Below are positions 17,984 through 27,380 of a stretch of 64,000 nucleotides of DNA, in pieces; positions within the stretch are counted from its first letter, which is position 1; each line of letters opens with the position of its first letter. This DNA is from Micromonospora sp. H61 (GTDB taxonomy: Bacteria; Actinomycetota; Actinomycetes; Mycobacteriales; Micromonosporaceae). Made by a program: the position numbers and the translations under genes. Where the stretch lies: contig NZ_JAGPXY010000002.1 in NCBI RefSeq assembly GCF_018070325.1, positions 1 to 64,000 of the forward strand, in the 5' to 3' direction. Under the pieces are notes generated by a model. It was not told the origin of the DNA. It saw only the letters and a list, made by a program, of their open reading frames with translations, and searched no databases.

Positions 17984-19471
17984 GTGACAACCGCGAACCC
18001 GTCCCACGCCCGGCCCGGTGGTCCGGCTCAGGTGTGGCGGCTCTTCCGCCGCTGGCAGCGCAGCCGGCCGTTCTGGGGCGGGTTGCTCATCGCCCTGGCC
18101 GGGCTGGAGATGTTCGCCTCCACCCGGATGACCCTCAACGGTCTCAGCTTCCACAGCGGCGCGACCGGCCTGCTCTCGCTGCTGATCCCGATCATCCTGG
18201 TGACCTGTGGCCTGCTGCTCTGGTTCACCCCGGCACAGCGGCTGTTCTACTCGGTCGTCGCGGCGGTCACCGCTGTGTACTCGCTGATCGGGCTCAACCT
18301 GGGCGGCTTCTTCGTCGGTCTGCTGCTCGGCATCGTCGGCAGCGCGCTCGCCTTCGCCTGGACCCCGATCCACCCCGCACCACCCACCCCGCAGCCGGCC
18401 GGGATCGAGCAGAACGGCGACGACCTGGGCGTGGCCGGCGTCGGTCTGGCCGGCGTCGGCCTGGCTGGTGTTGACAGCGACAGATCCGACAGCGGCGGCG
18501 CCGAGCAGGACGGTGTCGTGCCTGTCGATCATTCGGGGGACGGAGCGTCCGACGAGGGTGCGCCGCCCGAACGGCCGGGACGTTCCGCTGATCCGCGAGC
18601 CTTCGCCGTCGCTCTCGTGGTGCTCGGCCTGGCGGCCGTCGGCCTGGCCAGCCAGCCCCGAGCGGTCCAGGCCGCACCGAACCGACCGGCCTCGACCGGC
18701 TGTCCCACCCCGCCCCGGGCCGTCACCCCGTCGCCCAGTCGCAGCGCGGCCACGCCGACGCCCACCCCGAGCCCGGCGCGGGGCGGCAACGTGATCACCG
18801 ACATCCTGGACGGGATCGGCGATCTGCTCGGCATTGGGGGCCAAGAGGACCCGGCGCCCCCGGTGCCTCCCACCGCCACGCCGACACCCCGACCGACCAG
18901 CACGGCGACGCCCCGCCCGGGCCCCACCGACTGCCCGTCGCAGCCCCCGGGCAAGCCGACCCCGGGCAAACCCGCAACGCCGGCACCCGGCAGGCCGGAA
19001 ACGGTGCAGCCGGGCAAGCTCCTGCCACGGATCGCCGCCGATCCGGGCCAGCCGACGGTGGCCCAGACGCCGTCGAAGCTCACCGGGTCGTCGGTGCGGA
19101 TGACCGGGCTGCGGTTCGACGGGGTCACGGACCTGCACACGGTGAAGGGCGACCTCAAGGTGCTGAAGTTCAGCATGCGGGAGGCGGTGACCACCGACTT
19201 CCTGCTGCGGGCCGACGGCCCCGCAGGGCGCAACCAGCGGTACGCGACCAACCAGTTGACAGTGCGGGGAGACGTGGCCTTCTACGCGACCCGGTTCGTC
19301 GGCCGGCTGCTCGGCATCAAGATCACGCTGACTCCGGATCTGCCGCTACCGGACGGCCTTCCGATCACCTCGCCGATCCCGATCACGTTCACCGACCCCG
19401 CCATCGACCTGGCGTACGTCACCAGCGACACGCTGACCGCCCGCCCGGCGTTGGCACTCACCCTCGGCTGA
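17984..19471 (+). CDS. DUF6114 family membrane protein with long Pro-rich extension
   Basis: 495 aa. The first about 125 residues form the DUF6114 membrane module with four hydrophobic segments. A long low-complexity stretch follows, with a further helix near residue 205 (FAVALVVLGLAAVGLA) and Pro/Thr runs such as PTATPTPRPTSTATPRPGP. The last about 135 residues form a separate extracytoplasmic-looking domain. DUF6114 proteins I know are far shorter, so this is an extended version. GTG start with GGAGGAG 3 nt upstream. Co-transcription with the DUF6230 gene is likely; the function of the pair is unknown. Confidence 0.75.
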   Translation: MTTANPSHARPGGPAQVWRLFRRWQRSRPFWGGLLIALAGLEMFASTRMTLNGLSFHSGATGLLSLLIPIILVTCGLLLWFTPAQRLFYSVVAAVTAVYSLIGLNLGGFFVGLLLGIVGSALAFAWTPIHPAPPTPQPAGIEQNGDDLGVAGVGLAGVGLAGVDSDRSDSGGAEQDGVVPVDHSGDGASDEGAPPERPGRSADPRAFAVALVVLGLAAVGLASQPRAVQAAPNRPASTGCPTPPRAVTPSPSRSAATPTPTPSPARGGNVITDILDGIGDLLGIGGQEDPAPPVPPTATPTPRPTSTATPRPGPTDCPSQPPGKPTPGKPATPAPGRPETVQPGKLLPRIAADPGQPTVAQTPSKLTGSSVRMTGLRFDGVTDLHTVKGDLKVLKFSMREAVTTDFLLRADGPAGRNQRYATNQLTVRGDVAFYATRFVGRLLGIKITLTPDLPLPDGLPITSPIPITFTDPAIDLAYVTSDTLTARPALALTLG

Positions 19472-19592
19472 GCGCACCGCCACAGAGCGGCCTCGGGGTG
19501 GAGCAGTCGGCCGCGCGAGCGGCCTCGGCTCGGGCGTGGCCGCGCGCGGCGACGGACTCGTCGTACCGTCGGCGCGCGCAGCCACCGCCCGG

Positions 19593-21263
19593 TCAGAGCC
19601 GGGCCAGCGCCCGGCGCAGCGGGTCGAGACCCAGCGCACCCAGGTCCAACGCCTGCCGGTGGAACTCCCGCAGGTCGAAATCGGCGCCCTTGCGGGCCTT
19701 GGCGTCCTCGCGGGCCTGGAGCCAGATCCGCTCACCCACCTTGTACGACGGCGCCTGCCCCGGCCAACCCAGGTAGCGGTTCAGCTCGAAGCGCAGGTTC
19801 TCGTCCGGAACCCGGCAGTGCGCGCGCATGAACTCCCAGCCCAGCTCGGGCGTCCATCGTTCGCCCGGGTGGAAACCGAACGGATTGTCCTTCGGGATCT
19901 CCAGCTCCAGGTGCATGCCGATGTCCACGATCACCCGTGCCGCGCGCATCGCCTGGCCGTCGAGCATGCCCAGCTTGTCGCCCGGATCCTCCAGGTAGCC
20001 CAGCTCGTCCATCAGCCGCTCCGAGTAGAGCGCCCAGCCCTCACCGTGCCCGGAGACCCAGCAGAGCAGCCGCTGCCAACGGTTGAGCAGGTCGGCCCGG
20101 ACGGCGGTCTGCGCCACCTGGAGATGGTGACCCGGCACGCCCTCGTGGTAGACCGTTGTCACCTCCCGCCAGGTGGAGAAGTCGCTGATGCCCTGCGGCA
20201 CCGCCCACCACATCCGACCGGGGCGGGAGAAGTCCTCACTCGGGCCGGTGTAGTAGATGGCGCCGTCGCTGGTCGGTGCGAGGCAGCACTCGATGCGGCG
20301 GACCTGCTCCGGGATGTCGAAGTGGGTGCCGTGCAGCTCGGTGATCGCCTTGTCGGCCAGCGCCTGCATCCAGTCCCGGAATGCCTCCTTGCCCTGGATG
20401 GTCCGGGCCGGGTCGGCGTCCAACGTGGTGACGGCCTCGTCGACTGTGGCACCGGAGCCGGCGATGCGCCCCGCCACGACCCGCATCTCCGCCTCCAGGC
20501 GGGCCAGCTCCGCGAAGCCCCAGGCGTACGTCTCGTCCAGGTCGACCTTGGCGCCGAGGAAGTACTGCGAGGCGAGTTCGTAGCGCTCCCGGCCGGCGGC
20601 CTGCTTGTCCCGCCCGTGCGGGGCCAGCTCGGTACGCAGGAACTGGCCGAACTCGGCTGTCGCCGCGGTCGCCGCCGCCGCACCTCGACGCAGTTCCGAG
20701 CCGAGCGTGCCCTCCGCCCCGAGCCGCTCGACCAGCCCGTGGAAGAAGTTGTCACCGGTCGGGTCGACCCAGATGTCGCACTGCTTGGCCACCTCGACCA
20801 GCTGCACCTTCGAGCTGACCTCACCGGCGGCGAGAGCCTCACGCAGCGTGGTCTTGTAGCCCTCCAGTGCGGCGCCGAAGCCGTTGAGCCGGGCGGCGAT
20901 GTTGGCCTGGTCGTCGCTGGTCGCGGTGGGCATCAGGTCGAACACCATGCGGATCTCGTGCAGCCCGCTGGTGATCACGCTGACCTCGCTGGTCACCTCG
21001 CCGGCGTCGTACCGGGCGAGGTCCAGGCCGAGCCGTTCCTGCATGGCCTCCTTGGCGGTCCGTTCCGATTCGGTCTCCGGCTCGGTCACCTCCAGCTCGG
21101 CGAGGGTCCGGCGGGTGAGGTCCGCGCGCGCGCCGTAGCCGTCGGGCGAGAGGTCGTCGAGCTGGTCGTCATGGCCGGCGATGCCGACGAAGGTGGCGCC
21201 GGTGGGGCTCAACGGCGCCCACTCGGCCACGTAGCGGTTGGCGAGTTCATCAATTCGTCCCAC
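19593..21263 (-). CDS. DUF885 domain metallohydrolase (putative peptidase)
   Basis: 556 aa, the normal length of DUF885 proteins. The gluzincin-type motif HEGVPGHHLQ supplies the two zinc-ligand histidines and catalytic Glu, and MDELGYLED follows downstream. There is no signal peptide, so the protein is probably cytoplasmic. The substrate is unknown; peptidase activity is predicted from the motif. ATG at 21263 is used. It is a single-gene unit, convergent with the DUF6114 gene and divergent from the EamA transporter gene. Confidence 0.85.
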   Translation of the reverse strand: MGRIDELANRYVAEWAPLSPTGATFVGIAGHDDQLDDLSPDGYGARADLTRRTLAELEVTEPETESERTAKEAMQERLGLDLARYDAGEVTSEVSVITSGLHEIRMVFDLMPTATSDDQANIAARLNGFGAALEGYKTTLREALAAGEVSSKVQLVEVAKQCDIWVDPTGDNFFHGLVERLGAEGTLGSELRRGAAAATAATAEFGQFLRTELAPHGRDKQAAGRERYELASQYFLGAKVDLDETYAWGFAELARLEAEMRVVAGRIAGSGATVDEAVTTLDADPARTIQGKEAFRDWMQALADKAITELHGTHFDIPEQVRRIECCLAPTSDGAIYYTGPSEDFSRPGRMWWAVPQGISDFSTWREVTTVYHEGVPGHHLQVAQTAVRADLLNRWQRLLCWVSGHGEGWALYSERLMDELGYLEDPGDKLGMLDGQAMRAARVIVDIGMHLELEIPKDNPFGFHPGERWTPELGWEFMRAHCRVPDENLRFELNRYLGWPGQAPSYKVGERIWLQAREDAKARKGADFDLREFHRQALDLGALGLDPLRRALARL

Positions 21264-21393
21264 GCTGCGACCCTACGTGACCACCCCACCCCCATGTCGC
21301 CGGCGTTTGTCGTGTTCGAGCTGCGGGTTCAGGTGCGGCGTGACGGCCGAAAGGCGCGCGACTTTGTCGCACGGTTGCGGCAGAGTGTCAGGG

Positions 21394-22374
21394 GTGACCA
21401 CCGATACCACTCCTGACAAAGCGCCGGTCCGCGCCTGGCTGCCCGGCTTTGTCGCCCTCGCCGCGATCTGGGGTTCCAGCTTTCTCTTCATCAAGGTCGG
21501 GGTGGCCGAGCTGCACCCTGTGCAACTCACCCTCTACCGGGTCGTCGCCGGCGCGTTGACACTGCTGGTGGTCCTCGCCGTGCTGCGCGACCGGCTGCCC
21601 CGCGAGCCCCGGGTCTGGGCACACCTGACAGTCGTCGCCGCCTTCGGCGTGGCAGTGCCGTTCACCCTCTTCGGCTACGGCGAGCAGCGGGTCGAGTCGA
21701 TGTTGGCCGGCATCTGGAACGCCACCACGCCGTTGATCGTGCTGCCGATGGCGGTGCTGGTCTTCCGCACCGAGCGGCTCACAGTGCGCCGTGCGGTCGG
21801 GCTCGGGCTGGGCTTCGTCGGGGTGCTGGTGGTCCTCGGGGTCTGGGAGGGCATCGGCGGGGCGCACTTCACCGGGCAGCTCATGTGCTTCGGTGCGGCG
21901 GCCTGCTACGGCGTGTCCATCCCGTACCAGAAGCGGTTCGTCGCCGGCAGCGCGTACTCGGGTCTGTCGCTCTCCACCGCTCAACTGCTGCTCGCGGCCG
22001 CGCAGCTGGCCATCGTCACCCCCTTCGTCGCCGGCCTGCCGCCGCTGCCCACCGAGCTGTCGGCGGGGGTGGTGGCAAGCGTGCTGACCCTCGGCGCGCT
22101 CGGCACCGGGCTCGCGTTCGTGATCAACATGCGCAACATCCGGGTGGCCGGTGCGAGCACCGCGTCCACAGTCACGTACCTGATTCCGATCTTCGCGGTG
22201 TTGATCGGTGCTCTGGCGCTCGACGAACGCCTCAACTGGCACCAACCGGTCGGCGCGCTGATCGTGCTGCTCGGGGTCGCGGTCTCGCAGGGAATGTTCG
22301 GTCGCCGCCGGAGCAGCCCGGTCGTCGGCGTCGGCGCTCCCGCCACACCCGCCGCCGAACCCGCCCGCCGCTGA
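21394..22374 (+). CDS. DMT superfamily transporter, EamA family
   Basis: 326 aa with ten predicted helices in two EamA repeats. The first begins with LAAIWGSSFLFIKVGV (the family W-G-S-x-F signature), and the second follows residue about 165. Such proteins export metabolites or amino acids; the substrate cannot be read from sequence. The GTG at 21394 is placed just before the first helix; GGGG is the only RBS-like element. Convergent with the PHP gene, with a 30-bp gap. Confidence 0.85.
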   Translation: MTTDTTPDKAPVRAWLPGFVALAAIWGSSFLFIKVGVAELHPVQLTLYRVVAGALTLLVVLAVLRDRLPREPRVWAHLTVVAAFGVAVPFTLFGYGEQRVESMLAGIWNATTPLIVLPMAVLVFRTERLTVRRAVGLGLGFVGVLVVLGVWEGIGGAHFTGQLMCFGAAACYGVSIPYQKRFVAGSAYSGLSLSTAQLLLAAAQLAIVTPFVAGLPPLPTELSAGVVASVLTLGALGTGLAFVINMRNIRVAGASTASTVTYLIPIFAVLIGALALDERLNWHQPVGALIVLLGVAVSQGMFGRRRSSPVVGVGAPATPAAEPARR

Positions 22375-22404
22375 CACACCACCGCCCGACCAGCGCCGGA
22401 CTGG

Positions 22405-23478
22405 TCAGGTGCGGTCGTGCGTCCAGGCCACCAGTTGCTCCGCCGACCAGGTGTTGATCACCCGGTCGGCGGGGACGCCGCAGAGGGCGGCGCGTTCACA
22501 ACCGAATCGTTGCCAGTCGAGTTGGCCGGGCGCGTGCGCGTCGGTGTTGATGGCGAACCGGCAGCCGGCCTCCAGGGCGCGGCGGATCAGGCGTTTCGGC
22601 GGGTCCTGCCGCTCCGGCCGAGAGTTGATCTCGACGGCGGTGTCGTGCTCGGCGCAGGCGGCGAAGACGGCGTCCGCGTCGAAGTCGCTCTCCGCCCGGG
22701 TACGCGCGCGGTGCCCCCGATCGCCCGGACCGGTCACCCCGGCCGGGCGGGATGACACCATCCGGCCGGTGACATGACCGAGGATGTCCAGGTGCGGGTT
22801 GGCGACCGCCTTCAGCATGCGCCGGGTCATCTTCGACCGCTCGTCCTTCAGGCCGCTGTGCACCGACCCGACCACCACGTCGAGCCGCGCCAGCAGGTCG
22901 TCGTCCTGGTCCAGGGAGCCGTCGGCGAGGATGTCCACCTCGATCCCGGTGAGGATCCGGAAACCCTCGGGCAGCGCAGCGTTGACCTGCGCCACGTGGT
23001 CGAGCTGCCGGCGCAGCCGCTCCGCGGTCAGCCCCCGGGCCACCGTCAGCCGGGGCGAGTGGTCGGTCAGCACCAGGTACTCGTGGCCCAACTCCACAGC
23101 GGCCAGCGCCATCTCCTCGATCGGTGAGCCGCCGTCGGACCAGTCCGAGTGGGTGTGACAGTCGCCGCGCAGGGCGGCGCGCAGCGCCGTGGCCTCGGCG
23201 TCCAGGTCGCTGCCCTCGGTCGCCACCAGCCGGCGGAGGTAGACCGGTTCCTCACCGGCGAGGGACTCCGCCACGCAGCGGGCCGTGACGTCACCGACAC
23301 CGGCCAGTTCGGTGAGCGTGCCGTTGCCGGCCCGTTCGGTCAGCTCGGCCGCAGGCAGCCCGGCCAGCGCCTTCGCCGCCGACCGGAACGCGCGTACCCG
23401 GTAGGTGGCCTCGTTCGCCCGTTCCAACAGGAACGCGATCCGGCGCAGGTCGGCGATGGGATCTCTCGCGCGAGCCAT
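22405..23478 (-). CDS. PHP domain phosphoesterase with helix-hairpin-helix N-terminus (PolX-like)
   Basis: 357 aa. Residues about 1-80 resemble the helical/HhH part of DNA polymerase X (LTELAGVGDVTARCVAESL). From about 108 a PHP domain follows, with metal-binding motifs DCHTHSDWSDG, LTDHSPR, EVDIL, H of GSVHSG, and NTDAHAP. PolX proteins carry a polymerase domain between these parts; it is absent here, so this is a stand-alone HhH-PHP protein, perhaps a 3' exonuclease or phosphatase. The ATG follows the M23 stop codon by 1 bp, so the two form an operon. Confidence 0.8.
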   Translation of the reverse strand: MARARDPIADLRRIAFLLERANEATYRVRAFRSAAKALAGLPAAELTERAGNGTLTELAGVGDVTARCVAESLAGEEPVYLRRLVATEGSDLDAEATALRAALRGDCHTHSDWSDGGSPIEEMALAAVELGHEYLVLTDHSPRLTVARGLTAERLRRQLDHVAQVNAALPEGFRILTGIEVDILADGSLDQDDDLLARLDVVVGSVHSGLKDERSKMTRRMLKAVANPHLDILGHVTGRMVSSRPAGVTGPGDRGHRARTRAESDFDADAVFAACAEHDTAVEINSRPERQDPPKRLIRRALEAGCRFAINTDAHAPGQLDWQRFGCERAALCGVPADRVINTWSAEQLVAWTHDRT

Positions 23479-23479
23479 G

Positions 23480-24241
23480 TCAGGGCGCCTTCGGGCAGCC
23501 GTGCCTGCGTTGCCACGCGGTGACCTCGGCGGCCGGCTCGCGGTTGCCGCCGCGCCGCCACGAGTCCAGGTAACGCGCCGGCCAGATCACCCCGCGCCGG
23601 ATCCACCAGCCGTCCTTGCCGGCGCACGCCGGCGAGATGCCGAAGTGCACATGACACACGTTGTTCGCGTTGCCGGTGCGGCCCACCTTGCCGAGCTGCT
23701 GCCCGGCGCGGACCCGCACCCCGGCCTCGACTCCGCTGGTCACGACACTCAGGTGCGAGCCGTAGTAGCGCACCCCGTCGTCGCCGAGCAGGGCGACCGA
23801 CAGGCCGCCGTTGTTCGGGCCCTGTGGCCCACGCTTGCGGTACCGGTCCACGCGGCTCACCTCCAGCACCGTCCCGTCGGTCACCGCCACGAACGGTTCG
23901 CCGCAGTCGGCGAAGAGATCCGTCCCCGGGTACGCCCCGTGCGTCGGGTGGTAGTCGACGTTGTCGGCGCGTACCGGAAAGACGTGCTTGAGCCCGGTGC
24001 GGGGTGCAGTCGTCGACGGCCTGGCCGACGACGGCGCCGGGGAGCTCGGGTCGGTCGCCGCCGGCGTGGGCGGCTGCGACGCCGGCTGGTCGGCGGTCGC
24101 CCAGACCGAAGGTGGCGTCGGCGCGGCACCGTCGGGCACCCCCGGCCGGGTGGTCGCACAGCCGGCGGCCAGCACCGGGGCGAGCAGCAGCAGGATCGGG
24201 TACGCCGGACGAGCGCGGCGGCTGATCGTCGGCGAGGACAT
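23480..24241 (-). CDS. M23 family metallopeptidase, lipoprotein
   Basis: 253 aa. A signal peptide with lipobox LAAGC (Cys28) is followed by a Pro/Thr/Ser-rich linker, then a LytM/M23 domain. Zinc ligands are visible in HPTHGAYPGTDLF and in the H-x-H of CHVHFG. M23 enzymes cut peptidoglycan cross-bridges outside the cell; whether this one is active or only binds is not shown. ATG 24241 was chosen because the signal peptide begins there, although the frame is open further up. Upstream partner of the PHP gene by 1-bp spacing. Confidence 0.85.
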   Translation of the reverse strand: MSSPTISRRARPAYPILLLLAPVLAAGCATTRPGVPDGAAPTPPSVWATADQPASQPPTPAATDPSSPAPSSARPSTTAPRTGLKHVFPVRADNVDYHPTHGAYPGTDLFADCGEPFVAVTDGTVLEVSRVDRYRKRGPQGPNNGGLSVALLGDDGVRYYGSHLSVVTSGVEAGVRVRAGQQLGKVGRTGNANNVCHVHFGISPACAGKDGWWIRRGVIWPARYLDSWRRGGNREPAAEVTAWQRRHGCPKAP

Positions 24242-24305
24242 CCGGTCATCCTGGCAGAGCCGGTACGGTGGGCACGAGCGGCACGCGTGAGGGAGGGCAG
24301 CGACG

Positions 24306-24695
24306 GTGACCATTGCCCGACCCGAGCCTGGCCCGGATTTCGGTGCCGTCCGCCCGGTGCCGCGTACCCCGTCGGGTCTCTTCCCCTCCGGCCCACCGAC
24401 GCGGCCCACCTACCGCGAGCCGCACCCGGTCACCGGCGGTGGTGTCGCAACCGGTGGCGGTGCGGCGGCCGGTTGGCTGCTGCTGTTCGGCCTGCTCGGC
24501 ACCGACGTGGCCAGCTACGCGTGGTGGACGGTGTTCGCCGGCCTGCTGGCCTGGGTCACCGCCCTAGTGCTGGTCCGATACGGCGACCGAGGGGTGGCCA
24601 CCGGGGTCGCCATCGTCACGGCGGGTGGTTGGAGCATCGCCGCCGCCGTGGTGGCGGTCCGCTGGGCAACCAGTGGTGACTGGCCGCTGTGGTGA
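24306..24695 (+). CDS. Small integral membrane protein, unknown function
   Basis: 129 aa. The first about 45 residues are Pro-rich and probably cytoplasmic, followed by three hydrophobic segments (about 50-66, 70-88, 95-118). I do not recognise a family. A convincing GGGAGGG (24291-24297) sits 8 nt before the GTG, and third-position GC agrees with a real gene. Divergent from the M23 gene across 64 bp. Confidence 0.6.
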   Translation: MTIARPEPGPDFGAVRPVPRTPSGLFPSGPPTRPTYREPHPVTGGGVATGGGAAAGWLLLFGLLGTDVASYAWWTVFAGLLAWVTALVLVRYGDRGVATGVAIVTAGGWSIAAAVVAVRWATSGDWPLW

Positions 24696-24806
24696 CCGGC
24701 ACGGACGGGCCCCGAAACGGCGCTCGGTGACTGCACCGTGTGCCCGGTTGGCTGCGTAGCGAACGCCGTCTTGACGTGGCCGCCGAGACTCGGCACGCTC
24801 GGGACT

Positions 24807-24974
24807 ATGGCCTGGACCACTCCCCGGCAGGATCCCGATCGCAACCGCCGTCGACTGCAGTTGCTGGCCGAGTTGGCGGGCGCCCGGGCGGTCCGCCAGC
24901 GCAGCCGACCGCAGCGGCAGCGCACCGAGCGTCTGCGCCAGCTCATCGCCACCCGCCGTCGAGTCGTCGGCTGA
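24807..24974 (+). CDS. Small, highly basic hypothetical protein
   Basis: A 55-aa frame that is roughly one-quarter Arg (for example RNRRRLQLLAEL and RQRSRPQRQRTERLRQL), probably helical and nucleic-acid-binding if real. ATG start without a clear RBS. It fills an otherwise empty gap between the small membrane protein and the TadA-associated gene. Arg richness is cheap in GC-rich DNA, so this could be spurious. Confidence 0.35.
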   Translation: MAWTTPRQDPDRNRRRLQLLAELAGARAVRQRSRPQRQRTERLRQLIATRRRVVG

Positions 24975-25091
24975 TCCGACTTTGTCAGGAATGACCCGCC
25001 CTTCGGGGCGTTGACGGGTCGCCTGCCGACCCGACCGGCTAACGTGCACGCGTAACGAGTCGACGCTGTGTCGAGGGCTATTGGGGGGACC

Positions 25092-25619
25092 GTGTCGTAC
25101 TTCGCTGCGGCCGTGGTGCGCGACGACAGTGGCTGGACCGCCGCCGAGGTCAGCCTGCGTGGCGCCACCGACATCGACGAGGTTGCCGACCGGCTGCGTG
25201 ACGTCGACCAGGAGGCCGACGTGTCGCTGCTCTTCGTCGAGGCCGACGACGCGTATCTGGTGATCCTGCGCCTCGACGAGGGCGAGGACCTGCGGGTGTT
25301 CGGTTCGGACTCCGCGTACGCCGAGGAGTCGCAGCTCGGGTCGCTGCTGGTCGGTGACCTGAAGACGTCGGTCACCGGGCTCGACGGTGACGACGAGCCA
25401 CGCCCGGTGAGCACCGGTGACGAGGAGAGCGAACAGCCCGTCGTCGACCCGGAAGCCGACCCGGTCGGTGACGCCGACCTGCTGGCCAACCTGGGCATCT
25501 CCGCGCAGAAGCTGCTGACCCTCTGCACCCACGAGGGGATGATGCCGGCGGACGTCACCGCCGAGATCTGCCAGGTGCTCGGCTGCGCCGACGAGGTCGA
25601 GGAGCTGCGTGAGGTCTGA
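25092..25619 (+). CDS. tRNA adenosine deaminase-associated protein
   Basis: 175 aa, strongly acidic. The N-terminal domain (SYFAAAVVRDDSGWTAAEVS) and the C-terminal helical region (LGISAQKLLTLCTHEGMMP) are typical of the actinobacterial protein encoded just before tadA. The family name comes from this linkage; its biochemical role is not known to me. Start GTG has a GGGGGA stretch upstream. Its last 11 bases overlap tadA and contain that gene's RBS, so the two should be made in fixed ratio. Confidence 0.8.
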   Translation: MSYFAAAVVRDDSGWTAAEVSLRGATDIDEVADRLRDVDQEADVSLLFVEADDAYLVILRLDEGEDLRVFGSDSAYAEESQLGSLLVGDLKTSVTGLDGDDEPRPVSTGDEESEQPVVDPEADPVGDADLLANLGISAQKLLTLCTHEGMMPADVTAEICQVLGCADEVEELREV

Positions 25620-26211
25620 GCCGGCCGACGCCACCGATCCGTCGCTGGAGTCGATCCGACCTGGCCAGCCGACCCCCGGCGTGGTGGGCCGCGCCGGGCC
25701 CGGCGCCCACGAGGGCCTGGCCGACCTGGGCGAGGTCGGCCGACGACAGCGGCACGAGCTGTGGATGCGCCGCGCCCTGGAGATCGCCGTCGCCGGTCCA
25801 CCCGTCGACGACACGGTCAGCACCGACGTCGACGACGTACCGGTGGGGGCGGTCCTCTACGGGCCGGACGGCACCGAGTTGGCCACCGGACGCAACGAGC
25901 GCGAGCTGACCGGCGACCCCACCGCCCACGCCGAGGTGCTGGCCCTGCGCCGGGGCGCCGAGCGCACCGGCCGGTGGCGGCTGGACGGCTGCACCCTGGT
26001 GGTCACCCTCGAACCGTGCACCATGTGCGCCGGGGCGCTGGTGCTGGCCCGGGTCTCCACAGTCGTGTTCGGCGCGTGGGAGCCCAAGACCGGCGCGGCC
26101 GGATCGCTCTGGGACGTGCTGCGGGACCGTCGGCTCAACCACCGCCCCGAGGTCTACGGCGGGGTGCTGGAGGCCCAGACCGCCACCGTCCTGCGCGCGT
26201 TCTTCCGCTGA
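25609..26211 (+). CDS. tadA: tRNA-specific adenosine(34) deaminase TadA
   Basis: Zinc-dependent deaminase converting A34 of tRNA-Arg(ACG) to inosine. The active site is complete: HAE (residues 107-109) with catalytic Glu, and PCTMC (136-140) with two Cys ligands. The stretch HELWMRRALEIA matches the start region of E. coli TadA, so the real start lies upstream of it. GTG 25609 is preceded at 5 nt by GAGGAG inside the previous gene, which decides the start and gives an N-terminal extension of about 40 residues compared with E. coli. Confidence 0.93.
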   Translation: MRSEPADATDPSLESIRPGQPTPGVVGRAGPGAHEGLADLGEVGRRQRHELWMRRALEIAVAGPPVDDTVSTDVDDVPVGAVLYGPDGTELATGRNERELTGDPTAHAEVLALRRGAERTGRWRLDGCTLVVTLEPCTMCAGALVLARVSTVVFGAWEPKTGAAGSLWDVLRDRRLNHRPEVYGGVLEAQTATVLRAFFR

Positions 26212-26225
26212 GGCCGGGCCGCCGG

Positions 26226-27380
26226 TCAGGCCGGCGGCAGGGTGACAGTGACGATCAGACCGCCGTCCGGGCGGGGCTGCGCCTCGGCGGTGCCGCCGTG
26301 GGCCCGGGCCACCGCGCGGACGATGGACAGCCCCAGCCCGAAGCCCCGCGCGCCCACGACCCGCTCCCGCGACAGCCGGCGGAAGGGCTGGAACATCGTC
26401 TCGACGTCGTAGCCGGGGATGACCGGGCCGGTGTTTGTCACAGTGAGGGTGGGCCTGCCGTCGACCAGCCCGGTGCGCACCTCCACCCAACCGTCGGCGG
26501 GCAGGTTGTGGCGCAACGCGTTCTCCACCAGGTTGAACGTGAGCCGCTCCAACAGCACAGGGTCGCCGCTGGTGGGCGCCGGGGTCAGGGCCCGCCGAAC
26601 CCGCACGTCGGGCGCCTGCTTCCCGGCCTGGTCGGTCGTGTGCGCGCAGACCTCGGCCAGGTCGACCGGCGTACGCTCGGTGAGCTCATTCTCCGAGTCG
26701 GCCAGGGTCAGCAGACCGTCGATCAGCCGCTCGTGGCGTTCGTTGACCGCCAGTAGCGACTCGCCCAGTCGCCGGGTCTCCGCCGAGGCGTCCGGGCGGG
26801 TGACAGCCAACTCCACCAGGGCGCGGTTGAGCGCCAGCGGCGTACGCAGCTCGTGCGAGGCGTTCGCCACGAACCGGCGCTGCCCGTCGAAGGAACGATC
26901 CAGCCGTTCCAGCATCTCGTCGAAGGTGTCGGCGAGTTCGCGTACCTCGTCGGGAGGGCCGGTGAGCGCGATCCGCTCGTGCAGACCACGGCCGGCGGTG
27001 TCCGCGCCGGCGATCCGGCGGGCGGTGCCGGTGATCTGGAGCAGGGGCTGCAACGCCCGACCGGCGAGCAACCAGCCGAACGCGATCGCCACCGTCGACA
27101 CCACGATCAACGCGATACCGCCCTGGGTCAGCAGCGACTCCAGGGCGTTGCGCTTCGCCTCGTCCTGCAACTCCTGCAACAGGGTGCGCAGGTTGTCGAC
27201 GTTCTGCCCGCTGGGCGTCGTGGGGGCGGTCTTCGGCAGGTCGCTCAGCTTCACCCCGAACGGCTGCGGCATCCGCTGATCCACCAGCACGTACGTGACG
27301 GCGAGCAGAACCACGCCGGCCAACAGGAAGAGCCCGCCGTAGATGAGGGTGAGCCGGGCGCGGATCGTGAGGCGTTTCAT
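26226..27380 (-). CDS. Sensor histidine kinase (HAMP, HisKA, HATPase_c)
   Basis: 384 aa membrane kinase. Helix 1 spans residues 11-33, a short extracytoplasmic loop 34-85, helix 2 86-106, and HAMP 107-160. The phospho-acceptor is His176 in ASHELRTPLALN. The N box is NLVENALRHN and a G box is GARGFGLGLS. The ATG overlaps the stop of the response regulator gene (ATGA), so it is the second gene of the operon. The small sensor loop and a divergent ABC/lipoprotein operon suggest sensing of envelope stress or an exported drug; this is inference. Confidence 0.9.
   Translation of the reverse strand: MKRLTIRARLTLIYGGLFLLAGVVLLAVTYVLVDQRMPQPFGVKLSDLPKTAPTTPSGQNVDNLRTLLQELQDEAKRNALESLLTQGGIALIVVSTVAIAFGWLLAGRALQPLLQITGTARRIAGADTAGRGLHERIALTGPPDEVRELADTFDEMLERLDRSFDGQRRFVANASHELRTPLALNRALVELAVTRPDASAETRRLGESLLAVNERHERLIDGLLTLADSENELTERTPVDLAEVCAHTTDQAGKQAPDVRVRRALTPAPTSGDPVLLERLTFNLVENALRHNLPADGWVEVRTGLVDGRPTLTVTNTGPVIPGYDVETMFQPFRRLSRERVVGARGFGLGLSIVRAVARAHGGTAEAQPRPDGGLIVTVTLPPA

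Noticed and set aside
19472..19592. Convergent terminator between DUF6114 and DUF885 genes
   Set aside because: Several GGCCGCGCG-type repeats exist, but no clean stem-loop could be defined by eye.
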